A stretch of DNA of 64,000 nt from Cucumis sativus (GCF_000004075.3 NC_026657.2:30288408-30352407); one strand, 5' to 3'; shown: positions 53,007 to 63,857, counted from the stretch's first letter. Numbers and translations: made by a program. The notes: generated by a model from the sequence alone, not told the origin.

Positions 53007-55013
53007 AAGTCGATACAAAAAGTGCATGTATTATCTTTTTTTGGTTAATACACACCAGTCTCAGGGACACTTCTCCATAAGTCATTTTTCAGTTCTCAAA
53101 TGACTCGAGATTGAATCCTCCTGGAACACTGGTTTTAGGCTAACACCAAGAGATCACTAACATGGAAGAGTACATGGTTGTTTGAGAAGGGAGGAGATGG
53201 AGAGTGATGAAGAATTGAAGAATAACCTGAAGTTGAAGAAATTAGTTGGCTCTGCAGTTTCCATTGTTTCAAACAAGTTAAATTTTGTGTAAAAAATAAA
53301 GGCAATGATGTGAAACATGGCAATTCTAATTCTATTTTCCACTAGCAGAATGCTGAAATTGATATCTTCCGTGACCCTATCTTTTCCAAAGAGCCGTATA
53401 TGAGTACACAACTCTTGGAGTCGTTACTCTTCGTATATTTTTCCTTCATATAATAGTCTACGTAGTGGTGATGGCGTGATTGATGTTGGAATTTGTAGAG
53501 ATCTATAATAAATTTGTAAAGCAGATTAGCTCACTTCATTTTTGGTATAAAATAATATTCTTCTGTTGCTTCCTCAGGTATCCATTTGTCTTGCTAACCT
53601 CATCACTTGAATATTTTGCCTCTTATCTTCCTTATAACAACTAACTAATGGTGTGACCGAAGCCTTCTCCAAGTGCCCAGACATTACGCCATAGAAACTG
53701 AAACTGAGCTTTCAAGACAAGCCGATTACGATACAATTATGGTAGTCGCGACTCTCATAAACCCATGGAAGATACAGAGCGCTTCTTACAGATTATAAGG
53801 CTGAAATATTCAGTTGATTCAGGTTCATTCCCCCTCTATCTACTTTGAAGAGACACAAGCCACTTACATGGTCAGTTGATTCAATACTTTTATCAACTAT
53901 TTAAATTTCCTATGGTTAAAAAAATAGTTACTACATAAGTGGTGCATACTTGATCACTTTGCTGAAAAGAGTGACATTTGGCAGGTTTGTAGGGGTAGCT
54001 CTGTGAAGCAAAAGCCTAAGGTAGGGTTGTTGAGACATGAGAGGCAAATACAATACAGAAAAGGAACAAAAGAAGGGAGATAGTGTTGTCACACTTGGAA
54101 CAAAATAAGGTGGTAAGAGTATATCCCTTGGAAGATGCTGAATTTCTTAATGTTGCCTCCATTTTTCACTCTTTTTTTTTTTTTTTCTTTTTTCCATGTC
54201 ATGCTTTACAAATAAGTTTTCCTTTTAACAAGAAAAGTGACCACACACCAAGCTTGGGGTCACGTCAGTCTCTTAATTTGCCTTTCTTCTCTGCTCTGCA
54301 TATCTCCTATAACAACCAATGCAACTTCTTTAGCAAACCCTCTTTACAACAACACCCAACCCCATCACCACTTTCTTCCTCCACTCTCACCGGCCACTCC
54401 AGCAGTGGCCGGCGGTGATGGAGCTTTCACTTTTGGTGGGGAGATGGAGTGAAGTTTAGTATGGTATGATGATGAAGGTTTGTTGAAAGTTTTGTGTGTC
54501 TTCTTCAGTGGGGGCAGAAGAGATGTTTGTCAGTTCCTCTGGTAAGGGCAACTCCCATCCTTTGGCATTTCTCCAAATTCCCAGAAAAAGAAAAATCTCA
54601 CACTGTTCTTCGCTTCTCCTGATATGGGCATCGAGAAAGTTCAGTACTTTTGGACTCAATAACTTGAATTATATTATATGCTTTTTTTATTTACTCTTTG
54701 GTATACTTTTTTATTCTTGATTTTGTATCCTAATAATGCAACGCTTGGTGGTAGCTTATTGAATATATATAAAATATAATATATAGTTATGGCCACTTGA
54801 ATATTATCAATGCTGTGTACTCTTTCTCTTTGTGTTGTTGGAAATTAGAGATTATATGCTCTTTTCTTTGATTGACTTCCAACGAACCCATCATCTCTTT
54901 TGTGGAATAGAAATTTATTATCATTATTTTAAAAAAATAGAAAGAGTTTTTCTAAAAATTTGAAATGAACTTGTTCAAATCTCTTATCCATACCAGAATT
55001 ATTCTAAGAATCA
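53007..55013. other. 3' UTR of the NT-C2 gene and intergenic DNA
   Basis: An AATAAA-type signal lies near 53507, in the likely 3' UTR. A patch at 54230-54660 has higher complexity, with a hydrophobic stretch followed by a Pro/His-rich tail in one frame, but it has no ATG in that frame and I cannot support a gene. Confidence 0.45.
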
Positions 55014-55174
55014 TATCAATATTCATTCATTATATCAAAGTAAACACTAGAAAGAGAGAAGGTGATTAAATTTGTTTCTCTGAAGTGCCAAAAACCAACA
55101 TGGCATGATAATAATATGAAAATGTTATTTATTATTTTCTAGTATATAATAGTTTATTTTCAATTACATGTCAA

Positions 55175-55480
55175 AATATCTCTCAACAACTTCCTACCAT
55201 ACAAATAATTTATTTGCAAAGTGCTACTAACAAATGTAGGGGGGTCGATGACAGTAGCACCATTTTTTTTACAGCACAATTTCATCAAATTGTTGTTACT
55301 TGCTAGTTGCTGTTTTAACATTTTTGTTGCAGCAGATGCCAGGATTCTTTGTTGTTTTTTGATAGGGGCTATGATATCCTCTTTGGAGGTTTGAGGGTTG
55401 AGTCCGTCAGTGTTTAAGATTGCCAACAGATCAATTTTTTTTTAAGATTCAAAAAAATTTGGAAATATTGAATTTCCTCT
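55175..55480 (-). pseudogene. T2 RNase relic (3' part only)
   Basis: On the minus strand the segment aligns with exon 2 of the intact RNase at 59003. Shared landmarks are LNPQTS, the DNA for PGI(R/C)C, NGATVID and PTFVSST. Lesions are plain: AAT-rich scars with stop codons in the first aligned part, a frame change around the conserved Cys region, IDCP changed to IDPP, and a shift that removes the final Cys and the normal stop. The part with the catalytic HEWNFHGKC motif, and all of exon 1, are missing. It cannot encode a working ribonuclease. Confidence 0.8.
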
Positions 55481-56253
55481 TTAGCTTATTTCAATTTCAA
55501 TGTTTCCAAATTTGTTTGTTAGTTTTATTTACTTAATTTGTTCATATTCAACATAATTAAAAAAAAAATGGTTTTTATAAATAGGTTTTGTATTCTCACC
55601 ATAATTTCAATGATGACATCGAAAAGGTAAATGCCAATACACATATTTCTTAAATCTATATAGGAATAGTAACCATCTTCTTTTAAAAATAATATAAGTT
55701 TTTTTGTGTGTGAAAGCTAAGTAATCAAAGTCATTTGTTCCTTCTAAACTTTACTTAAACTAGTTTGAAAAAATCCATTGTATCCATTTACGTAGTTATT
55801 TTTCATCAACTAGTATAATACATTCTAGAAGAGTGCGATTAAGGAAAAAAAATAAGCATTTTGGAAAGTGCAAAACTAAAACAACGTTATAATATAATAG
55901 GAACCTCAACATCGCTAATTTCAATTTTGTTCACCCTATGTTGTATAAAAATAAGGTTCAATAAATAGTAATTATATGTTCTCTTCCTACTAATTGAAAT
56001 TGCAATGGAAAGAGAAAAAGATAATTTACTAGTAATACTAAAATGCCAATACACATTTCTTCAACTTCTATGTTAAAAATATCAATTTTGTTCCAAAAGT
56101 AATACAAGTCGACTTTGTGAAAGTTAAGCAACCATTGTCATTTCTCCGTCTAAACTTTGCTTAAAATAGTTTGAAAAATACTAAAACTCATATCACTCAA
56201 ACAACATACATCAAACAATGACTTACAATAGTGAAACCTGAAAATACTAAAAA

Positions 56254-57352
56254 TCATAATTGATTTCCTCCTTCCACTGATACCAAACTCTTAATGAAAA
56301 GATCACGAGCTTCGATTCTGTGAGGTTTTACATAAGTTACATCCCCTTCTATTTGGAGCTTTTTGAACTGCTGAGTTTTATTGTTATACATAATTACATG
56401 TCCTTCATTAGATTCCATTAATAGTTCTTCACAGCTTACAAACAACAATGGGTGCTCAACTCCAAAATGAGGGTCAATCGTCAATAGCTTCGACCACGAA
56501 ACAACACCATATTCATCATTCTCCATCTCCCAAATGTCAATATTTGTCTCATTACTTTCAAATGGATAAATAAAAAGAACAATGGATTTATTCAAAACCC
56601 TTAAACTTATTTTATGCTTTTTGTCATCGTAGCTCTCCGATAATGAAACTTCATCAAAAATCACTTCACTCATATCAAATGTTATAATATGGTCTGCTTC
56701 GAAAATCATTGGTTCACCGTATCCCCACCAATAAAATATTCCTTCGTGATACATATCAAATGTACATGTGCTTGATGCACTGCCACAAATATCAGGAGCT
56801 CCAATTTCTCTCCATTTATCTTTGCTCAAATCATAAATTTCCACTCTCATCCTGAATTCTGCTTGTCCTCGACAACTCACAATTCTAACAACTTTGAAAT
56901 CACTAGATTTTGCATCATACCCAAATCCGATAGTAAATGGTATTGCAGAGTAATAATCAGGATCGTCATGATGGCAACCACGAAAGATAAGAATCGATGG
57001 CGGAAGTTTATGAAACTGTCTAGTCATAGGATTAACGAGGAACACATCGTCACAATCAGTAAGACAAACTAAGCCGTGAGAATGGCCACAAAGTTCTAAA
57101 AGTGGATCGATCTCTTGGAATGTCAAATTGATGTCCATAATAGACACAGATCCATTGAGAGAGAATTTGAGGATGGAGAACACAAGTTCTTGTTTGCCAG
57201 AGTGGTTAGTGAGGACACGATTGACGAGGACATGTTTATGGGGAAAAGAATCTAAGAGATGCTTTGTTACAAATTTAGGACGGTTGATAAGATCATACTA
57301 GAATTTGCGAGCAGACTTGAATCGAAGAAGAGATTGTGGTGGAAACCACCAT
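56254..57352 (-). pseudogene. F-box/F-box-associated domain gene, left copy, broken in the F-box
   Basis: The F-box-associated (FBA) part is open from below the F-box to the stop at 56254, with motifs LELCGHSHGLVCL, NPMTRQFHKLP, GFGYDAKSSDFKVVRI and YHEGIFYWWGY. The conserved ATG is at 57350-57352. Compared with the right copy, 32 nt are missing near 57342, between short TTC repeats, removing the start of the F-box and shifting the frame. In addition, the Trp codon of KSWY is TAG (57298-57300). A truncated FBA-only protein could start at an internal Met (INLTF region), but it could not join an SCF complex. The intact family acts as substrate receptors of SCF ubiquitin ligases. Confidence 0.85.
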
Positions 57353-57950
57353 TATTGATGTGTTTATGATGGAAATATTAACTGTAAGAGAAAAGAGTAA
57401 AATAAATAATAAAAAGAGAGTTATTAAAATCATAATGTTGGTTTGTCTAAAGAAGAGAGAGATGAAAAGTGTAAAATCCACTGTGCACTGTAACTATTAA
57501 GAGAGATTAAAAGTGTAAAGTCCACAGCTCAAGAACATACAAGAAACAATATTGTTCTCTTCAAATTCACTTTTTTTTATAAAACTTCAATTTGCTTCCA
57601 TTGGTTTTTTCTCTTATCTACGAACCAGAGAAATAAACTCTTTATATAGTACTCAAGAAACACTTTCTAAAAGATGTATTTGAACAATTACATGTATCTA
57701 GGAATGTGTTACCCATAATGTATGTAGCTTATTAATTTCGAAGCTTGGCGAAACGGAGAAGATGACATGTGTTTAGGGGTTTTTTTCTTCCATATTTGGT
57801 TTCTTAGTTGGGCTGCCATATTCGGCTGAAGGGCTTTTCTTTATTCATTAAAATTTAAGAGGGGGTAGTGAGCTGAAATGGATCAAATTAGGTCTACGAC
57901 TTTTTATCCTAATAATCGAATTTAGTATACTTTATTACTAATAGTCTAAA

Positions 57951-58045
57951 CATCTAACCCAATTATATTAACTCACATCTAACCCAACTATATTAACTCA
58001 CATCTAACCCAACTATATTAACTCACATCTAACCCAATTATATTA
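57951..58045 (+). repeat. 25-bp minisatellite, about 3.8 copies
   Basis: The unit CATCTAACCCAACTATATTA plus ACTCA starts at 57951, 57976, 58001 and 58026, with at most single-base differences. Confidence 0.95.
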
Positions 58046-58139
58046 GTCTATAAGTTATTGCAAACTCCATGTATCTACAGAAGTCATTGATTCATGGGTC
58101 AAAAGTCATTGATTCATGAGTATGAGAACAGAGAAAAAA

Positions 58140-58322
58140 AAAAAACACATTTCACAAAATTTCAACAAGAAACACAATACTCATCTACTAGGAGACATCA
58201 TACCTCACACGAAGATTGATAATTTATTTGGAACAGATTCAAAATGTGGTGGGGTGCATATTAGGGTTGTGGTTTTAAAGAGTGGTACATGCGAGATCAT
58301 AGAGGTGCCAATTAAGACTTAA
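58140..58322 (+). pseudogene. Possible gene fragment of unknown family
   Basis: The C-terminal 40 codons of this reading frame (58200-58320, containing HTKIDNLFGTDSKCGGVHIR and a stop at 58320) have the balanced composition of a real protein segment, unlike the flanks. There is no promoter or partner exon that I can join to it. I do not recognise the family. It may be a relic captured between the duplicated units, or chance. Confidence 0.3.
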
Positions 58323-58379
58323 AATGTTGCAGTTTTGAAAGGGAAAAATCGGAAAGTATATATGGAGAAATCAAAGAGA

Positions 58380-58630
58380 GTATACCTCTGTCTCCAGTGT
58401 GATGACTACGAAGGGGTGAGAGAGACTGATGGATGAGGAGGGAAACTAGAAGGACGATGGGCGAGACGCGGGCATTCGTTGCAGCGGTGGTGGAGAACGA
58501 TGAGTGGGTTTATGTGTTGTATAAAGAAGGAGGGAGAAGAACCCAAAACAACAGAGAAAACGACGTTGGTACAAAGCAATAGAGATTAGAGACAGAGAGG
58601 AAAGGGAGAGGGAGAAGGAAGGAGAGAAGC
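58380..58630 (-). other. Leader-like or first-exon-like sequence on the minus strand
   Basis: Read on the minus strand, this is a CT-rich leader (from about 58630 down), then a 9-codon ORF starting MPASRPS, then a donor-like ACAGAG|GTATAC near 58388. It resembles a first exon of a transcript leading toward 58000, but no downstream exon is evident. Confidence 0.3.
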
Positions 58631-58633
58631 GTT

Positions 58634-58660
58634 CTTTTCTTTTCTTTTCTTTTCTTTTCT
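58634..58660 (+). repeat. (TTTTC)n microsatellite
   Basis: Five consecutive CTTTT units in one strand orientation. Confidence 0.9.
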
Positions 58661-59002
58661 AATCTAATGCTGAACCCCAACCCGAACCGAACCTTCCGGG
58701 TGAGTGATAATTATGGTTTATGAATAAATCCAAACCGAAGCGAAAATGACAATATTATCCTCAACAAACTTCTTTGTGGAGAACATATTTCCGCCAAAAT
58801 TTACAAAGTAAACACTCGAAAGAGAGTGTTAATATCAATATCAATATTCATTAAGTAAACACCAGAAACAGATAAGGTCTTATTAATATTTGTTTCTCTC
58901 AAGTTACCAAAAACCAACATCCCATCATAATAATACGAAAATGTTATTTATTATTTTTTAGTATATAATAGTTTGTTTTTAAGTACATCCTAAACCAACT
59001 TT

Positions 59003-59744
59003 CTACCATACAATTGATTTTGCACAAGTGCTACTAACAAATGTAGGGCAGTCGATGAGGGTAGCACCATCTTTTTCCAAACACAGTACAATTTCATTCA
59101 ACTGCGACTTGCCCGTTTTAACATTTTTGTAGCAGCGGATGCCAGGATACTTTTTGGTTGTCCTTTGAATAGGGGTCATGATGTTTTGGATTCCAATGTT
59201 TTGGGAGGTTTGAGGGTTGAGCCCGGCAGCCTTTAAGATGGCCAACACATCAAATTTTTGTAGAAGATTCAAAGACATTTGAAAATATTGAAATAAGCTA
59301 AAAGGAGGATCTGAACATTTTCCATGAAAATTCCATTCATGAGTCCAAAATTCATTGTTCATCCCACCTTTTAAATCTGGCCAAGATATATTCAGTTGTC
59401 TTTCAAGTAATAAAACCTAAAATTAAAGCATGTTACAACGTTATATTAGTTAAAATGTTAAAGATAGATTAAAAAGAACACATACAAATATTAAAGAAGA
59501 TGGAAACCTTGGTATATTTCGTTATTGATTGACAAAGAAGATGAGCATTACTGTGATTACTTGGCCACAAGCCATGAATAGTGAACTTGGCTTGAGGCGG
59601 AGTATGACATGGAGAGACACGAGCGCCAGTATTACATACATTCGGCCCCCACTGTTCCACGAATTGGAAGAACTCAAATGGAACGCCGCCATTAACGAAC
59701 ACCACCAAACTCAAAAAGTAAATAATTAAAATAGATTGAGTCAT
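59003..59744 (-). CDS. S-RNase-like T2 ribonuclease
   Basis: Two exons, 59508-59744 and 59003-59416, with a 91-nt phase-0 intron, give 216 residues. The start at 59744 is chosen because a TATA box (about 59814-59821) lies 70 bp upstream and MTQSILIIYFLSLVVFVNGG is a good signal peptide. The catalytic site is complete: CAS I FTIHGLWP (His57) and CAS II HEWNFHGKC (His105, Glu106, His110). The conserved cysteines are present, including the C-terminal CPTFVSSTC pair. The single intron sits between CAS I and CAS II, as in S-RNases. By my count the mature part has 18 Lys/Arg and 12 Asp/Glu, so it is basic. The family cleaves RNA to 2',3'-cyclic ends in the secretory pathway or apoplast. It resembles cucurbit RNase MC types. 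Whether it acts in nutrition, defence or pollen rejection is open. Confidence 0.92.
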
Positions 59745-59813
59745 TGAGAATTGATAGAAGAGAACAAAACAATGAGATAGAAGAAGGTGAACGGAATGAA
59801 TGAAAAACAAGGG

Positions 59814-59821
59814 TATATATA
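59814..59821 (-). promoter_or_regulatory. TATA box of the T2 RNase gene
   Basis: On the minus strand CTATATATACCC lies 70 bp upstream of the chosen ATG. This excludes the longer reading frame that would start at 59810. Confidence 0.65.
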
Positions 59822-59824
59822 GAC

Positions 59825-61340
59825 TTATGATGTGTCACTTATACCAAAAATTGTAGAAGTGCTTTTAGAAATTAAAAGTGATTCTAATAATGTGGAGGGT
59901 AAAACAAATATTAAACTTGAAGAATTGATATTACATCTATTTGTATGTATAATGGATTTTAAAATAGTGTGATTAAGGAAAAAAATATACATTTTTGAAA
60001 GTATAAAACTAAAACAACACGTTATTTCACATCAATAAAACCTAAATAGAAAACAATATGATATTTTATATTATGACCAAATCAATTATTCGTTTTTTAA
60101 TAAATTCATTCTATGATGTATAACAGTAAGATTCAATAAATAGTAATCATATAACGACGTATAACCTTAGGATTCAATAGATAGTAATGATATGTGATGT
60201 TTGTGGGTGAGGATTAAAATTGGAATGGGAAGAGATTAGAGAGAGTTTTTAATGATAATACTAAAACAAGTAGAAAAGAAAAATAAAATAGAAGAATAGA
60301 AAAGGAGCTTTTATAAAAAAGAAATATTATAATGAATAAACAAAGTGGGTAAATGAGAATTGAAGGTGCATATGAAAAAATCAATGCAAAAGTGACATTA
60401 ATCATTATTGTTAAAAAATGAGAGGCAAACGAAAACAAAATAATATATATAGTAACATATTTTTCTTAATGAAAAATAATTTTGTAATAATATTAATAAG
60501 TGTTGTAACAACCAATACTACGAGAATAAAAAATATGATATTTGTAATAGCCATATAATGATTGTATAGCTGACAATTATTTGTATATACCTAACATATA
60601 ACATTTTTCATTATATCTTCGTGTTTGATTTTTTTTCCTCGAAAAGAAAAACAATAGGTGGGATACATTTCAACATTAATAATAAGTGATTTCTTTTTCT
60701 TGAAAACAAAACTATAATATTGTATAGCTAACAATGATTTGTAACTACATGACCTATAAGAATTGAGATTTCACAAGAGAATGATCTGATTTGTAACATG
60801 AAATACATCTCAATATTATCAATAATATGAGTAATACACTATTTAAAAATATAGACTATTATTAATATATAATAATAATCAAATTGGTTCATATGTTATG
60901 ATATAAATTAAGGATTTCTTAAAAATGCCACCAACAACCAAATAAGCAAACTAATATTATTATTAGCTAACCATAAAAATAGTAATTATATTATATTTTC
61001 TATATTTTACAAAAACTAACTATTAATATGGATTTAAATTCATTATGCTAATTCTATTCAAATTATTGGGTTTAGGATCAATCATTATTCATTTGTTAAT
61101 TTTTTGTAACTTAATTTGTTAATATTTCAACAAAAATTGAAAAAAGAAAAGATGTTTTTATAAATAAGTTTTGAATTTCTTAAAAACAAACATTCCACCC
61201 AAAAACAATACAAGTTTATTGTGTGAAAGCTAAGCAACAAACGTCATTTGCTCCATCTAAACATTAATTAAAATAGTTTGGAAAATACTAAAACTCATAT
61301 CAATCAAACAACATACATCAAACAATATGACTTACAATAG
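59825..61340. other. RNase promoter and AT-rich spacer
   Basis: Very AT-rich DNA between the RNase 5' end and the F-box 3' flank. Parts align with the left unit (near 59972 and 61210-61350). I see no coding exon. Confidence 0.5.
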
Positions 61341-61355
61341 TAAAACTCGAAAATA

Positions 61356-62544
61356 CTAAAAATCATAATTGATTATATCTTTTCCTCCTTCCACTGATAC
61401 CAAACTCTTAATGAAAAGATCGTGAGCTTCAAATCTGTGAGTTTTTCCATAAGTTACATCCCCTTCTATTGGAAGCTTTTTGAACTGCTGAGTTTTATTA
61501 TTATACATAATCACATGTCCTTCACTGGACTCCATTAACATTTCTTCACAGCTTACAAACAACAATGGAAGCTCAACTCCAAAAGGAGGGTCAATCGTCA
61601 ATAGCTTCGACCACGAAACAACGCCAAATTCATCCTTCTCCATCTCCCAAATGTCAATATTTGTCTCATCAGTTCCAATAATTGTCTCATAGATTCCAAT
61701 ATTTGTCTCGTTACTTTTATATGGATAAACAAAAAGAACTATGGATTTATTCAAAACCCTTAATACTATTTTATGCTTTTTGTCATCGTAGCTCTCCGGT
61801 AATGAAACTTTACCAAAAATCTCTTCGCTCATGTCAAATGTTATAATATGGTCCTTTTCGGAAATCCTTGGTTCACCGTATCCCCACCAATAAAATATTC
61901 CTTCGTGATACATATCAAATGTACATGTGCTTGATGCACTGCCACAGAAACGAGGAGCTTCAATTTCTCTCCATTTATCTTTGCTCAAATCATAAATTTC
62001 CACTCTTATCCTGGATTCTGATTGTCCTCGACAACTCACAATTCTAACAACTTTGAAATCGCTAGATTTTGTATCATACCCGAATCCGATAGTAACTGCT
62101 GCAGCAGCGTAATAATCAGGATCGTCATGATGGCAACCACGAAAGATAAGAATCGATGGTGGAAGTTTATGAAACTGTCTGGTCATAGGATTAACAAGGA
62201 ACGCATCGTCACAATCGGAAAGACAAACTAAGCCGTGAGAATGGCCACAAAGTTCTAAAAGTGGATCGATCTCTTGGAATGTCAAATTGATGTCCATAAT
62301 AGAACACAGGTCCATTGAGAGAGAATTTGAGGATGGAGAACACAAGTTCTTGTTTGCCAGAGTGGTTGGTGAGGGCACGTTTGATGAGGACATGTTTATG
62401 GGGAAAAGAATCTAAGAGATGTTTTGTTACAAATTTAGGATGGTTGATAAGATGATACCAGGATTTGCAAACAGACTTGAATCGAAGAAGAGATTGTGGT
62501 GGAAGCTTGGATAGAATTTGAATCACAACATCAGAAACCACCAT
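61356..62544 (-). pseudogene. F-box/F-box-associated domain gene, right copy, frameshifted
   Basis: ATG at 62542-62544 opens an intact F-box (DVVIQILSKLPPQSLLRFKS, then VCKSWYHLI), and this frame runs into the FBA linker. At about 62303 there is one extra base compared with the left copy (AGAACACAGG against AGACACAGA on the plus strand). This shifts the frame, and the first frame closes at 62209. The FBA domain is otherwise open to the stop at 61356 (GFGYDTKSSDFKVVRI, YHEGIFYWWGY). A 42-nt in-frame insertion near 61660-61710 duplicates an ETNI-type segment. As written, the gene yields an F-box with a truncated tail. A base-call error is possible and would make it a full-length SCF receptor of about 395 residues. 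Confidence 0.85.
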
Positions 62545-62771
62545 TATTGTTATGTTTACGATGAAAATACTAACTGTAAGAGAAAAGAGCAAAAATTAAA
62601 ATCAATAGAAAAGAATAGAGTGTAAATGTGAAGTTTTACCGTGAAGAATGGTGAGGCTTGCAAAGAATGGAGTGCGGTGGAGATTGGAGATCAATCTACC
62701 GTTGTTTCAAACAAGAACCTGAGGGAGGAAATGGAGAAGATGATAGATGTCTTTAGGGTTTTTCCTTTTTC

Positions 62772-63055
62772 CATATTTGGTTTCTGAGTTGGGTTGCCAT
62801 ATCGGGTGACAAAGGGAAATGACCAATTAAAACGTTTCATTTCAAAAAAATCACAAAAATGACAGATCGTTTTTAGGGTTTTTTATTTTCATATTTGGTT
62901 TCTTAGTTGGGCTTCCATATATTGTTTAAAGGGTTTTTTGGTTTTTCATTTTCATATTTGGTTTCTTAGTTGGGCTTCCATGTATTTATCTAAAGGGCTT
63001 TTTTGGTTTTTCATTTTCATATTTGGTTTCTTAGTTGGGATGCCATATTCGGCTA
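62772..63055 (-). repeat. Diverged tandem repeat upstream of the right F-box gene
   Basis: The motif CATATTTGGTTTCT(T/G)AGTTG begins at 62772, 62890, 62953 and 63018. The last three copies have periods of about 63 and 65 bp. A single copy occurs upstream of the left F-box gene at about 57791. Confidence 0.85.
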
Positions 63056-63857
63056 CTAGATGATGTTGAGCCACCATTATAAGATGCACCCAGATACTTG
63101 CAAAACAATAGTTAGCACTTAATAACTTGAACTCAAAAATACATGTATTAATCATCTTTTTAGAATTAGAATTGTATTGTTTACCTAAGAACTTGGTAAA
63201 ATTTGTCATTTTTAGATCTCACTTTCCCATTCCAAATTTCAAAGTAACCTCTCCATCATTCCGACATTTTTTACATTTCACCAACCTAATCAATTGCCTG
63301 TCAAGTTAGAATTTGCAAGATAATGTAAGCATTTTAAAAGATAAAGACACCCTATATTACCGTTTCTGAAGTTCTTTCGATTAACCCCTTCATCCCCACA
63401 TTTGCTAAACTAAAATAGAAAATTAAATAAACAAATAAAATTTGCAACCGTCGTTCTATTTGTAAATAATAAAATTATCCCCTAAAATCTATCTCACAAT
63501 GAACTATATATATAAACACATGGGATATTTAGGCAGTTGAATATTCACAAGCACGCATTGGGTTACCAAAGCATGAATGGGAAAAAGGGTGTTTAGAATG
63601 GCTAGTGGTTTTTGCCTAAAACCATCACCTACCAAGACCGTCTATATAAGGGCAAGGGCAAATGAGAAGGTTCGAGAAAGCTACATTTGAATATGTAATA
63701 TTAACTAAAATGGATATTTAGCTACCCTACCACTGCTCTCACCTTACTGAATATCCTAAAAACAGGAAAAACTTTGTAAGCTATACACAGACAAAGCTAC
63801 AGAATGATATGGTGGAAGAGAGGAATGGAGAGAGGAAGGGGGAGATTAGAGGGAACC
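63056..63857. other. Intergenic DNA and probable 3' UTR
   Basis: No credible exon before the right-edge gene. The last 80 bp upstream of 63858 would be the 3' UTR of the minus-strand gene. Confidence 0.45.

Larger units (their letters stand above)
57353..58980. other. Spacer between the two RNase/F-box units
   Basis: Contains the F-box upstream region, a 25-bp minisatellite, a short duplicated 21-mer (58081-58118), a gene-fragment-like patch (58140-58640) and a (TTTTC)n array. Confidence 0.6.
55014..62820. repeat. Tandem segmental duplication carrying RNase + F-box
   Basis: Two units are recognisable: about 55014-57835 and about 58838-62820. They share the downstream RNase flank (AAAATGTTATTTATTATTTT near 55120 and 58940), RNase exon 2, the segment GATTAAGGAAAAAAA near 55838 and 59972, the F-box gene with its 3' flank, and the upstream motif CATATTTGGTTTCTTAGTTG. 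The left unit has lost the 5' part of its RNase, which explains its shorter length. Confidence 0.8.

Noticed and set aside
54237-54452. Frame with a hydrophobic stretch and Pro/His-rich tail resembling a secreted peptide
   Set aside because: The frame begins with GTG, not ATG, and has a stop (TAA) shortly upstream. No acceptor brings in an ATG that I could find.
56863-57072. Plus-strand 69-codon ORF in the F-box gene and its twin at 62022
   Set aside because: Antisense shadows conserved only because the two F-box copies are duplicates.
59745-59810. Longer N-terminus of the T2 RNase
   Set aside because: A start at 59810 would lie at the TATA box, and the signal peptide begins naturally at 59744.
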